In this document: one piece after another, positions 36,481-46,415 of the stretch
How positions within the stretch are numbered: the first letter of the stretch is position 1
How the letters are laid out: each line of letters opens with the position of its first letter
Made by a program: the position numbers and the translations under genes
DNA from: Diphasiastrum complanatum
Taxonomy: Eukaryota > Streptophyta > Lycopodiopsida > Lycopodiales > Lycopodiaceae
Assembly (NCBI GenBank): GCA_029204225.1
Contig: CM055092.1
Span: forward strand, 43,075,863-43,139,862
Direction of reading: 5' to 3'
DNA length: 64,000 nucleotides
Notes under the pieces: generated by a model
What the model saw: only the letters and a program-made list of their open reading frames with translations
Told to the model about the DNA's origin: nothing
The model's database searches: none

Positions 36481-36598
36481 ACTTGTCATACGGGTACAAA
36501 AATACTTTGAGGCCCAAACTTAGGCAAATTTTTTCTGTGCAAACTTGTGGAAGGCCCTGTTGCATGTTGATGCCACATACCCACTTGAGTTTGGTAGA

Positions 36599-36622
36599 CC
36601 CCCATGCACATGTGCATGGGGG
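36599..36622. repeat. Perfect 24-bp palindrome
   Basis: Arms of CCCCCATGCACA and its exact complement meet without a spacer (36599-36622). It lies in the LTR-like region upstream of the PBS at 37602. Confidence 0.85.
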
Positions 36623-36689
36623 AGAAAAAGTTAGTTTGCCACATATCCTAGTTTGCATGCATGACAAATTAGACACATGCAATTAGACA

Positions 36690-37600
36690 TGCAAATTGCC
36701 ACCTATCTTGGACACTTGGCAATAGCATGCCATGCCTTGTACATACACAATTTCTTACAAATAGAACCTCCACGATTTGGAGAAGTGTGATTTTTGGAAT
36801 AATCTTCCACTCTTCATCATCTTGTTCTATTCTTCATCTCAATTTTTGTAGTTGCTCGCAGGAGGATCTGATCTGGTTTTTTGCTTGTTACTCCTTCCCT
36901 CATCAGAATTCAGTGACAACAGTTGCAATCTGTTAGTTGGAGGAGGGCGCTACTAGTCAGGTCATTCTCACCTTGAATCTGAGCAAATCTGAGCCAGGAC
37001 AGCAATCAAACCATTTGGAGGAGGGCGCTGATTCTGTTTTGCTCAATCATTCATTTCTCTCTCAAATCTTGTCAGATTTGCATGAGATCTGTTGCAAGCT
37101 GATCCATAGAGGAGGGCGCTCCATCTCAGATTTTCTCCCACTCAATTCTCACTACTCTGGAAGCAGGGCAGCCATCCAACCATTTGAAGTAGGGCGCTGG
37201 ATCTGATTTCCAAATATCATCCTAGCTCTCTCATAAATTATCAGAATTGAATAGGATCTTTTGCTAGTGGTTTCTCTTGCATAGGTTCTTTCTTTCATAG
37301 TGAATAGAAGTCATATAGAATCCTGATCAGAATCTGATTTTTCAGATCTGAGGCACCTATTTGATATAGCCAGCAAGTAGGGAAAAGTCCACATCTTGAT
37401 TCATTCAATAGGCAATGAATAGAGTTCAAATAGGATTGAATTAGGATCATTCTTATGGTCTACAGCTTGCTGTTTTATGTGTATTTCAGATGCATGTTTC
37501 ATTCCTAGATCTGTTAGGCTCAAGTAGTCCTTGAAAATAGCATTTCTAGGGTCCTGAATCCTAATTTTGAGCTATTCTAGCTTTCTCTGTTTTTCCAACA
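36690..37600 (+). repeat. LTR-like sequence of a deleted plus-strand element
   Basis: Ends TTTTCCAACA one base before a primer-binding site. It contains four copies of a GGAGGGCGCT-type motif (36937, 37015, 37108 and about 37184 onward), spaced 78, about 92 and about 77 bases, inside a longer duplicated unit. The left boundary is not defined. Confidence 0.45.
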
Positions 37601-37601
37601 G

Positions 37602-37613
37602 TGATATCAGAGC
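37602..37613 (+). promoter_or_regulatory. Primer-binding site
   Basis: TGATATCAGAGC, one base from the initiator-Met complement, one base after the LTR-like end. Confidence 0.65.
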
Positions 37614-37990
37614 TTGCATGTTGCTTAAATCTTCATGCATGTCTGTTTCCTAGCGTCATTCATTCTACAACAATTGCAACACCAACAATCAGATTGCTAA
37701 TATCTTCATTAACCTACTTAGGTGTTGGCTTAAATAAAATTGCCATTAAGGGGGGGTGTTGAAGAGTAATGCCTATTTTACCCCTTTGGCTAAGCACTAA
37801 TGTTAAAATAAGTTGTACATTACTGTTGGGGCATGTTATTTCTTCAGTATATGGGACCCCCTATTTGTAACTTAACTAAGTTAGTGCAAGTGGCCCATGT
37901 GGCCAAGTAGCTCACTCATATGATTGGCACCTATACATCCCATGCATGTACATTAGGTGCTTGCCTCATAGGGGACTGTGAGGACCCACA
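37614..37990 (+). mobile_element. Remnant LTR element: about 135 bp interior, PPT and 3' LTR start
   Basis: After the PBS only about 135 bases separate it from a purine run AAGGGGGGG (37748-37756). The run is followed by TGTTGAAGAGTAATGCC, a typical LTR start. No coding sequence remains between PBS and PPT. The 3' LTR runs to about 37990, where a microsatellite begins. It is a TRIM-like or internally deleted element. The two LTR parts in view do not overlap enough to prove identity. Confidence 0.45.
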
Positions 37991-37991
37991 C

Positions 37992-37992
37992 C

Positions 37993-38042
<50 letters not shown>
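37992..38042 (+). repeat. (CT)n microsatellite
   Basis: About 25 CT units 215 bases upstream of DRG2 exon 3. Unlike the LINE tails it is (CT)n on the plus strand, and no LINE 3' motif adjoins it. Confidence 0.95.
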
Positions 38043-38045
<3 letters not shown>

Positions 38046-38258
38046 AGCAATTCATTTCTTCTTCTAACTTTTGGAGGTGGTTATGCTATTGTCCTTGTAT
38101 TTCATGTTTTCCATAGCTAAGTTTCTCAAGCTTTCTTGGTAGATTTAGTATTGCAGTTAAGATACTCCACAACTAGGTCTTGCAATTTATTGGTGGTTCA
38201 TTTGAAGCCATTACTGCAAAGGCTGATGAGCAAATCATGGCTTTCTAAAATGTTTTAG

Positions 38259-38335
38259 GGTGCAAGTCAAGGAGGAGATGGGTTTGAAGTGACCAAGTTT
38301 GGTCACGGTCGTGTTGCCTTGATCGGTTTTCCCAG
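38259..38335 (+). CDS. DRG2: DRG2 GTPase, coding exon 3
   Basis: After acceptor ATGTTTTAG, 25 codons beginning GASQGGDGFEVTKFGHGR and ending ALIGFP plus two bases (AG) of a split Ser codon, then donor GTTTGT. This is the linker between the DRG N-terminal helices and the GTPase domain, plus the first part of the G1/P-loop (GFPSVGKS in the family). The phase follows exon 2 exactly. The next exon should start with one base completing Ser and then VGKST; no such sequence was found before 64000. Confidence 0.93.
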
Positions 38336-39894
38336 GTTTGTATATATTATTAGCTCTTCTATGGTCTTAAGTGATGTTGGATGTTTGAATTCAAGTTCTT
38401 TGTTCCATTTTGTTTCAAGGCTATTTATCTGCTTCAACTCTAGCTACTTTTGTCTCCAAACTTGAGATCCCTATAAGAGAAATTTAAGCTTCATCTCCTT
38501 TTCTAGGAAAGCCTTGGCAAATTCCAAAAGAATAGATGGATATTTACAAATTTTGATTCGATGGTTATATTTAGAGAGTTAGACTATATGCGAGTAAGTT
38601 CTCATGAGTTTGGAACTAATAACTTGCAAATGGAAAAATATAAATAAAGAGGATAGATCCGGTAAAGTGTGCAACACAAGGAAAGTGGACGATGCGGCTC
38701 ATATTGCTAGGATTAATGCCTATTTTGTTATGTCATAAATCCCCATGACTCGTTCATGAGGACTATGTGATTTTATTTCCTAGTCATATGTACATTGTAC
38801 TTCATGTAAGTAGGTAATTCATGTTTCTTATTCAGTAAAAATCCTGGGGCATAAGATCAAACCCTTGTGGTGATATGGAGGTAGTCAAAATTCAAAATGT
38901 GGTTGAAGTGAAAGGAGGTGGATATATTTGACATTTTAAATTAAACTGTAGTGTCATATGCAAGTGGGTGTACTAGAGAGCTCCATGTTAGGGTACAAGT
39001 AGCTTTCACTCTTTCACTTTTGTATGCTAATGTTATTTTTATGAGTTGGCTTGCCATGAGTTCTAGCTATGAGATAGTTTAACACCGTGTAGATTGTATT
39101 TTTGTGCTATGATTATGAATAAAATCTGCTTTACATCATTTGCTTTATCTATAGTTGATCTTGTTCACGTGTTCACGTAGGTCGTATTGCGTTTCTTGCT
39201 AAGCAACATACTTGCATCAAAATTTCTATACATACTCTTTGTCATTGTCAAAGATATGAACATCTCAAGATTTGACACAACAATGCAAAATTTGTAGCCA
39301 AAAGATCTACACAATTTTTGGGATTGGAGGATATGCTAGAATGCAAAGAAAGGTTATAGTTGAGCTAAAATAAAGGATGACTCAATCTATAAATTATCAA
39401 GTCTTTCAATCACGTTAATCAAATTTTTGATTATATGTTGTAAAGACTTAAGAGTATAAAGAGCGCCTATCCAATGTTGCCTATATATGATTCAGTCTAA
39501 CCTCTCTTTGGACACCGTCAGAAAAAGAGAGATGTAATGCACGTATAAACAGACCCCCCATGGGTGTGTTACCTCCAGCAGCTCATCTAAAATCGGACAT
39601 TTGCTTGATCATGAATGCCACACACTTTCAATCCTCATAAGAGACAAAGAGCGATCCCATGATTCGTGTAGCGTGGGCACGTGACGCAAAGTGGTGTCCT
39701 TCCTCGTATAAGGGTCTAAAGAAGGACAACATGACATATGGATACCATAGAAGGCCTGTAGTTCTATCTTCTATGGTTGTAACTAGCCAAAGTGAGTAAT
39801 GAGAATGAAATGAAAGACTTCATTTAAGCCCATGGAGACCCAACAAGATCTATTGCACTAAGATTCTCCAAGCAAAATCATTTTATAGGCAACA
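38336..39894. other. Intron sequence without recognisable features
   Basis: No long ORF, LTR or repeat is recognised in this AT-rich stretch. Confidence 0.45.
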
Positions 39895-40338
39895 TTGGAT
39901 AGGTGCCTTTTATACTCTAAGTCTTTACAAGATATAATCAAAAAGGTGACTAATGTGATAAAAGACAAGATCTATGGGACAAACATTCTCCAAGACTCCA
40001 AGGACTATGCAGACATTCCACAGATTCCTCAGAGAGCTCATAGACGGAGGACTAAGTGTTCTTGGAATTGGCGATTCAACATAGAGTGGCAATTGGCTAG
40101 AGATTTAAAGACCTTGAAATGTATGGTTAATGTTTCTCATGTTGCTAACTCAAAGCACCCTTGTTTGTACTACATGAAGACAACAAAGGACATGACGAGG
40201 AGTACAAGTATATCAAGGGATAAAGAAGATGCAAACTGGAAACCAGTGCTGCCGATTCCAATTCATAATGTTCATATTTGTAAACTCCACACAGAGGCAC
40301 ATATTATTGAAAAAAAAAGATATCTCCAGAGTTCATAG
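39895..40338 (+). other. Orphan ORF of 147 codons
   Basis: The longest plus-strand ORF in intron 3 outside known elements. It is rich in Lys and Arg, with WRFNIEWQLARDLKTLK and NSKHPCLYYMKTTKD. The latter looks like a degraded Cys-x2-Cys knuckle (second Cys now Tyr) as in some transposon-encoded or zinc-binding proteins. The ORF ends in an A-rich run. No family is recognised. Protein-like composition and lack of host support suggest an exon or ORF remnant of a transposon or captured gene. Confidence 0.3.
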
Positions 40339-40339
40339 A

Positions 40340-41352
40340 TTGTTTGTGTGGAATACCAACCAAAGTTAACTTCAAAGCAACTATCTTTGTTTGGGGAACA
40401 TTTTTAATTTTCTTTTCTTTGCTCTAGTTTTCTAATTTTCATTACATTTGGATCAACAAATTGTTGCTCTCGATTGGGCTTCAAATATGTGAAATTTTTC
40501 TCTGTTTGTGTAGCAAAAGGTGGGGCATCAAAAGTTTCCTTTTAGCTATTCTCTATTAGTGTTGTCACTTTTATTCTAATTTTTAACACTTGTGGAAACT
40601 TTTATATTATTGATCTTTCTACAAGAGGGTGCTCCTAAGGCACACTACAAATTTTCTGTGTTGTAGAAGTCTAGTTTTGAAACTTCAAGTTTCTTTTGGA
40701 GCTTAATCTTTTTTGTACTTTTTGGTGTCCTTTTTTGAAAATTGTTGTATCATTGTGTTTCCTGCAACAGCATGCATCTAGTGCACTTTTTCATAAATAT
40801 TTATTGAAATTCAAGATATTGTGGATCCATTTTTTCCTTCATTTTCCTAGCTTATGTTAGCGTTAACACCATTGCACATTTTTGTGGACCTCCATGGAGA
40901 TGTTTATATCCCCAAGTTTCCTACAATAGGGCATTCTATTGCACTTAGTCGATCTTGATGTGGATCACTAGAAGTCCATGGACTAAGATTTCTACCTTTT
41001 CTAGTTTTTATTGATTTTTGGGATTTCTAATGTCATTTCATACTTTTTTGTGTCATGTTTTAAACAAAGTTGCAGCCCACGATCCGGAACGCGTTCTGGA
41101 TCACGTTCCTGGGTTTCTCGGAACGCTGTTTTTTTTTTTGAAATTTTTTAGTGCCAATATGGGTATCAAATGGCGGGGTTTTTCGAGAGCAGTTCATTAA
41201 TCCAGTTTGCCATCATTTTCAAGACCATTGTCGTCCATTTTCGAACCATTGAGTGATTTTCTACCATTAAGCTATTTTCCACCATTAATTCACTTTCTAC
41301 AATATTGTGTGAAATGAAATCATGTGCAGAGCAAAGCATTGAAAGCATATTG

Positions 41353-41354
<2 letters not shown>
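40340..41354. other. No gene; short tandem repeats near the right end
   Basis: AT-rich. Between about 41215 and 41295 four loose copies of an 18-20 bp unit (ACCATT...TTTTCT) occur. A GC-rich self-complementary stretch with CCGGAACGCGTTC lies at about 41080-41130. Confidence 0.45.

Positions 41355-41397
<43 letters not shown>
41355..41397 (+). repeat. (TC)n microsatellite
   Basis: About 21 TC units. No LINE terminus adjoins it. Confidence 0.95.
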
Positions 41398-41399
<2 letters not shown>

Positions 41400-41595
41400 A
41401 TGTAGAAATTAGAATGTGATAATTACTTACTGAAGTAGACCATGCTGGAAAAACCATATCGAAACACAAACCGACAAGACACAATGTAAAAATGTGAAAA
41501 TATGTAATGTCGGGCTCAAGGCCGAAAGAAGTAGAGTGACGTCCGATAAACAATGTCTCATACAACTAACAACTATCCTCTAAATCAAAGTTTGA

Positions 41596-42027
41596 GTCAT
41601 CAGTGTCTGGGGAACTGCCAAACAAGGAGTCTGTAGATGACGCTGAGGGTGTCATGCGTCGTGGTGAGCCTCTGCCCTGCACCTGCACCATGTCTTGAAC
41701 CTGCTCTAGTCCCTGCACCTGCCACTGACCCATGAACAACACTCTGAGATGGTCTCAAAGGCTCAAGAGATGTACCGTCAGGCCCGTATGTGTCCATCAA
41801 TCTCTCCACCTCTGCATCTGATATGCGAGGGCAAATGGATATGCCCATCCCCCGCCCATCTGGCCTGGTGAGTCGTAGCAAATGGGCCCTAACCCTGGTA
41901 AGAGTCCAGTAAAGACGCTGCCACAATGCAGGCATCTCCATCTACGGGCACCAGGTCCCTGGTGCGTAGCCACATCCCCCTCTGTCAACTCTACCTCTGA
42001 CCAAATGCCTCTACCAAGGACCGGCAT
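41596..42027 (-). pseudogene. hAT-type transposase N-terminus (BED finger)
   Basis: The minus strand from 42027 gives RRWRCLHCGSVFTG, then after a frameshift TRVRAHLLRLT, MGISICPRISDAEVERLM. The order C-x2-C, RxRAHL and a C/H pair matches the BED zinc finger at the N-terminus of plant hAT transposases, which binds subterminal transposon DNA. The frame then runs through Gly, Ala and Arg-rich sequence to a stop near 41600. The catalytic RNase H-like and dimerisation (hATC) parts and terminal inverted repeats were not found. It is a fragment. Confidence 0.55.
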
Positions 42028-42844
42028 CGTGTGAATCTGTCAATGTATCAGATCGCGTGACTCAGCCAATGTATCAGACCTACAAAAGAGGAAACAAACA
42101 ATCACATGTCAGTATTCCGTTGGTAGCAACAACATTCGGATTCCACATATGCATTCGCATCAATCAATTGCTTACAAGTTACAACAACCCTAAACCCAAC
42201 GTCAAAAAAAAATTGCCATTTTGTTGCATCAACAACAGGTGTAAGCTGCAAAACGTGTCCTGGACCCTAAACCCCTCAAAACAAGCATCCTATTGCAATG
42301 AAGAAAGACAATGCAGCTTCATATTGCAACTCAATGGCATGCCTACAAGATCCATAAACCCTAAATCCTAAAACACATGTGATTTGGGCATGCCACCGAA
42401 AACTTTCTCTACAAGCGATAAAAATCGAAACTAACAGCACAAGCATGTTTGTGGGCATGAAGAAACACAGTTTAGCCTAAAATTGCACCTCAATCAGATG
42501 ATTATAAGCTAGTTTGCAAAAAGAGTCAAAAACACATGGAAAAGGGGCATGAGATTCATATCTTTTGGTACAAGCAATAATGGGGAAAACTAACAGCATG
42601 AGCATGTCTGTGAGGTTCAATACAGATGATTTGAAACCAAAAACCACTTCATTACGTTGCCTACAGCTCATTCTATGAGGTACCAAGGTTTCAACTCAAA
42701 ACTTACTAAAATCGTTTTGGAGACAAACACCACCACCTCGCCGCTGCCACTGTCTTGATCACGCACGGATCGATGCTCCACGCTGCCCACAATCCATCAT
42801 CACCTCCTCACCTTCGCTCTCTCTCACTCTCCAACTCTGAGAAG

Positions 42845-42903
42845 GCAATTTTCTTTATGTAGGCCACGAGCTGCCTGCTCGCGGCCTACATAAAAAAAAT
42901 TGC
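42845..42903. repeat. 59-nt fold-back with 21-bp arms
   Basis: Arms 42845-42865 and 42883-42903 are complementary with one mismatch. After an A/C mismatch an inner 5-bp stem (CGAGC/GCTCG) closes on a TGCCT loop. It is a near-perfect hairpin upstream (minus sense) of the hAT fragment. Confidence 0.85.
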
Positions 42904-43699
42904 AATTATCGTGATCTGCAGTAACTAAGATTTTAAAACTTTGGATCTTTTTAATGTTTCTATATCGAGTTGTTGCCACTTTCAACTCATCATTTCGACA
43001 TCTGAAAATGAGGGAGATCGAAATTTCATCTTTTTAGAGTCCATGCTATGTGTGATGAAGTTGATAGACTTTGTGGGTGGACTCTACAGGGGTGAAGGTT
43101 GCATGTCTCCTTTGCTATGTTAGGTGTTACTCTAGACATAACGTCAATAAATCTGTTCATCACAAAGTTATATCTTGTGTGTCCTGTTTTTCATTACATG
43201 CTATTGCAACCAGTTTTCTTAGGCTATTATTGAGTGTGTTCATGACTATCCCATTTGACTATCTACTATCATGAGTTCTACTACTTATCATGTTGACCAC
43301 ATCAACATCCTCCAACTCTTTAGAAAATAATGCATCCAAGCTCTTTGACTATTAGGTTGCGATAGATAACAATCAAATTATAAGAACTGTAACATGAGGT
43401 TTGCGGACCAAAGAGCTTATATTAGAGGGATTTGCACAACTTGGCATATATTTAGCCCCTATCACATTTGCTCATCCTCCTACTATGATGGTTGGTTCAC
43501 ACAATCTTGTAGATGGAGTAGAGCATGTGCAGGTGGACTAGAGGCATGCGTAGATGTGATAGCGGGGGTCATTTAGATGAGATAGAGGATCATCAAATAT
43601 ATGCTATAGGTCACAAAATAGGGTGCCCATCTGCAGCTTACACTTTCAGCCCACGGATCTACGTTTTTGCAGGGTTTCATTGCTGGTTGGAGGAGGACC
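42904..43699. other. No recognisable gene
   Basis: Short ORFs only; nothing recognised. Confidence 0.4.
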
Positions 43700-43830
43700 A
43701 GCGCCCAACCTCAGCCAATTCAGCGCCCATTTGCAGCCCGCCTATCGTTGATTTTTCAGCCCATTTCTAGCGCCCAATATCAGCCAGTTCAGCGCCCATT
43801 TGCAGCCCGCCTAACGCCCAATTTTAGCAC
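43700..43830 (+). repeat. 69-bp direct repeat, about two copies
   Basis: Unit AGCGCCCAACCTCAGCC and following starts at 43700 and 43769; the core TTCAGCGCCCATTTGCAGCC is identical in both. It immediately precedes the truncated gypsy gag. Confidence 0.8.
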
Positions 43831-43846
43831 CCATCTCCAGCCACTT

Positions 43847-45446
43847 TCAAATTGGCTGCATTACATCTAGATGGTCGAGCTCAGACTTGGTGGCGTGTTT
43901 ACCGTTTTGAGCCTGCTCGAGAGGGATTGCATGTATGGCCTACTTTTCGTCGTGACCTTCGTATGGCTATGATTGACCCCCAGTGGCTAGTTCGCCAACT
44001 TGATCTGTTTCGCAGCCTTACCCATACTGGTGAGTTGACTGCTTATATTGCCCACTTTACTGAGCTTTCTTACCTTTTTGGTGATCTCCACCCTACTGAG
44101 CTTATTTCACGCTTTATTGCTAGTTTTCGAGGTTCTCTACGATATGATGTGTCATCTTTCCAGCCTCCTACTCTCTCTGATGCTATTTACTTGGCCACTA
44201 CCTTGTAGCATAAGTACTCTAAGTTATCCACTTCTTCTCGTTTTTCCCACCCTCGCTTAGGGACGCCTACTATTTCGGTTGCTTCTCTTGCCTCGACTTC
44301 TACTACTGCCGCTCCTGCTCGCCATCCTACACCCCGCTCCACCTTTGTTCGTCACTATTCAACCTCAAAGTTCGCTGAGATTCAGTAGAAGCGTCTTTGT
44401 TATCGCTGTAAGAGCCCGGACCACATGGCCTGTGACTGTCATCCTTGAGGATTATCTTCGACACTTTGTTTCTCCTTCAGGGAAGCCTTGGGATCAACAT
44501 TTATGTTTGGAAGAGTATAGCTATAATAGCTCTATTAGTACCAGCACTAGAGTTTCTCCTTATTGGCTCATGGGTATGCTCCTCTTTTGCCGGGGTGCCT
44601 CTTCCTCTTGATGATACACTAGTCACCATTGCTTTTTTTTTATCAGGTGCTCGAGAGCTTATTGCTAGGGTACTACTCATTTACAACATGTCCAACAACG
44701 CTCTCAAACTTCTGTTGATCGCCATCGTCGTCATGTCCAGTTTCAGATTGGTGATATATTTTATCTTCGGCTACGTTTTGCGCGACATCATTTTGTTCAG
44801 GGCCACACTTCTACTGAGAAGCTTGTACCACGTTATTATGGGCCTTATCGTATTCTGGAGTGCCACAGTCCTGTTACATATCGCTCACAGTTGCCTGATT
44901 CTACACGTGCCTGTGATACCTTTCATATTAGCCTGTTACGTGCTGCCATTGAGGATGATGCTCCTCGCGATCTCACATTTCCTGCAGATCTTGAGTTGTT
45001 TCCTTTTCTACCAGCTGCCATTCTCCAGGTTCGCCTTCAGCATAGTTGGCTTTTTGGTACAGTGGGATGGTCGTCCTATTGAGGAGGCCACATGGGAGCC
45101 TATTGATGTTTCTTTATCATACACCATTATTGGCAGATCAAGCTCGAGCCCTCATGGCCTTGGTTATTTCCTCTACCACGGATATCATTGTAGATGTTCC
45201 CTCTACCTCATGATTCGGCTAGCCATGTCTATTTCTTTTTTGCATCTACATCACATTATTGTAGTAGTTGCTTAGTACTTGCTTTAGTCTTGTACGCTGC
45301 TTGTGGGGTATCTGTTGTGACGACTTATGTCCTCTCCATCAGTTGTTGCTTAGTTCTTGCTTTTTTTAGTGTTTAGCGTACTTACATTGTTGTTTTTGAG
45401 ATAGTCATTATGCTTGCTAGCCGGTGGAGGGCTTTGTAGGGGAGAG
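43847..45446 (+). pseudogene. Gypsy gag fused to integrase C-terminus (RT-less family)
   Basis: Plus-strand gag (AALHLDGRAQTWWRVYR, AMIDPQWLVRQ, FTELSYLFGDL) corresponds closely to the outer element's gag. Gag ends in a zinc knuckle CYRCKSPDHMACDC near 44400. It is followed within about 60 bases by the integrase region KPWDQHLCLEEYSYN and STRVSPY, then the basic C-terminus with a GDIFYLRLR-like segment, PDSTRACDTFHISLLRAA and DGRPIEEATWEP near 45.1 kb. Protease, RT, RNase H and the integrase zinc domain and core are missing between knuckle and integrase. A purine run GTAGGGGAGAG precedes the LTR. Confidence 0.75.
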
Positions 45447-45800
45447 TTATGGACTCTCATTATATTCGCCACGTTCATTCTTTTATTCTTTGTTATGCCT
45501 AAGCAAGTCTATGGGCCCTTTTTTATTCACGTACTAGCCTTGGGCCCTATTTGGTCACATTCTTAGAACTTGGTCATATTGATTTGGAGTGGGGGTCCTC
45601 CTATTGGGGGGCCGCACTATTTTCCCTCCAAATCTGCTGCCTCCCTCTACTTTTGAATTCCTACTTTGGGGTTCATCGGTAGGGTATATATAGGGCAACA
45701 TTGTATTCTTTTATTCTGCTCTTCTATAGACTCAATAAATATTCTCTCTTTCATGCTTTCTAGCCTAAGTCTTGCTTTCTAGCATAGCTAACTGATACTT
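45447..45800 (+). repeat. 3' LTR of the RT-less gypsy (plus strand)
   Basis: Begins TTATGGACTC after the purine tract, like the LTRs at 11.4 and 21.2 kb. It shares GGGCCC-rich and CTTGCTTTCTAGC-type segments but is diverged. The right end is uncertain. Confidence 0.6.
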
Positions 45801-46415
45801 CAAATCATTGTTGTCCTGATGCGCGTGACCTAGGCGACTATGATTCCTTTTTGCAATGCTACCATCAGAGCCTTACATTGGACTATCTAACTGTTCTACA
45901 TGCATCAGTATAATTCATGTCGAAGAGGATTGGCATGCATTGTCTCATGAAATAGCATGGGACCTATGTATACTTTAGATCTCTTCTTGTTCACATTGAT
46001 CTGGTATTTCTGGTATATACGACTAGCTTGGGATGCATTTGATACCATTTCTTTTGATATTGGTCAAGATTCTTGATGCCTTCAAGTGGCTTGGGATACC
46101 TGTGGTTGATCAATGGCTATGTCTAGTTCTTTTTATGTTGCAACATTCAGTTTAACATTTATATGGTTGTGGCTACTATTCCAACATGTGCATTTCGTAT
46201 TTGCGACATCAATGTTGTACAACAACCTCTCTAACATAAGCAATACTTAGCAACTTTATGTTTTGTGGCTTGTATTTTAGTTTCATGCTGCCAATATTGA
46301 GGGCAATGTTTTTTTAGTATAAGAGAGCTATGACATGTTGGAGACTTACCAAACCAGTGACCAAGTTGTAGAGTGCAAAATCTTTAAGCATCCAGTAACT
46401 CTAATTGGTAGCTTC
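45801..46415. other. No recognisable gene
   Basis: AT-rich sequence with no supported feature. Confidence 0.4.

Larger units (their letters stand above)
27524..38258 (+). other. DRG2: DRG2 intron 2 (10.7 kb)
   Basis: Donor GTGTGT and acceptor ATGTTTTAG, phase 0. It contains a gypsy-in-copia nest, a plus-strand copia RT fragment and a deleted LTR element near its end. Confidence 0.85.

Noticed and set aside
37992-38042. LINE tail at the (CT)n before exon 3
   Set aside because: No stem-loop or CATTAATAAAG-type terminus adjoins it on either strand; it is treated as an ordinary microsatellite.
44445-45275. 276-codon hydrophobic ORF
   Set aside because: Another frame of the integrase C-terminal region; the true frames give QTSVDR-, FHISLLRAA- and DGRPIEEATW-type motifs.
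45859-45873. PBS-like TACCATCAGAGCC after the plus-strand LTR
   Set aside because: It lacks the TGGTATC start and no LTR end can be placed next to it. The resemblance is probably chance.
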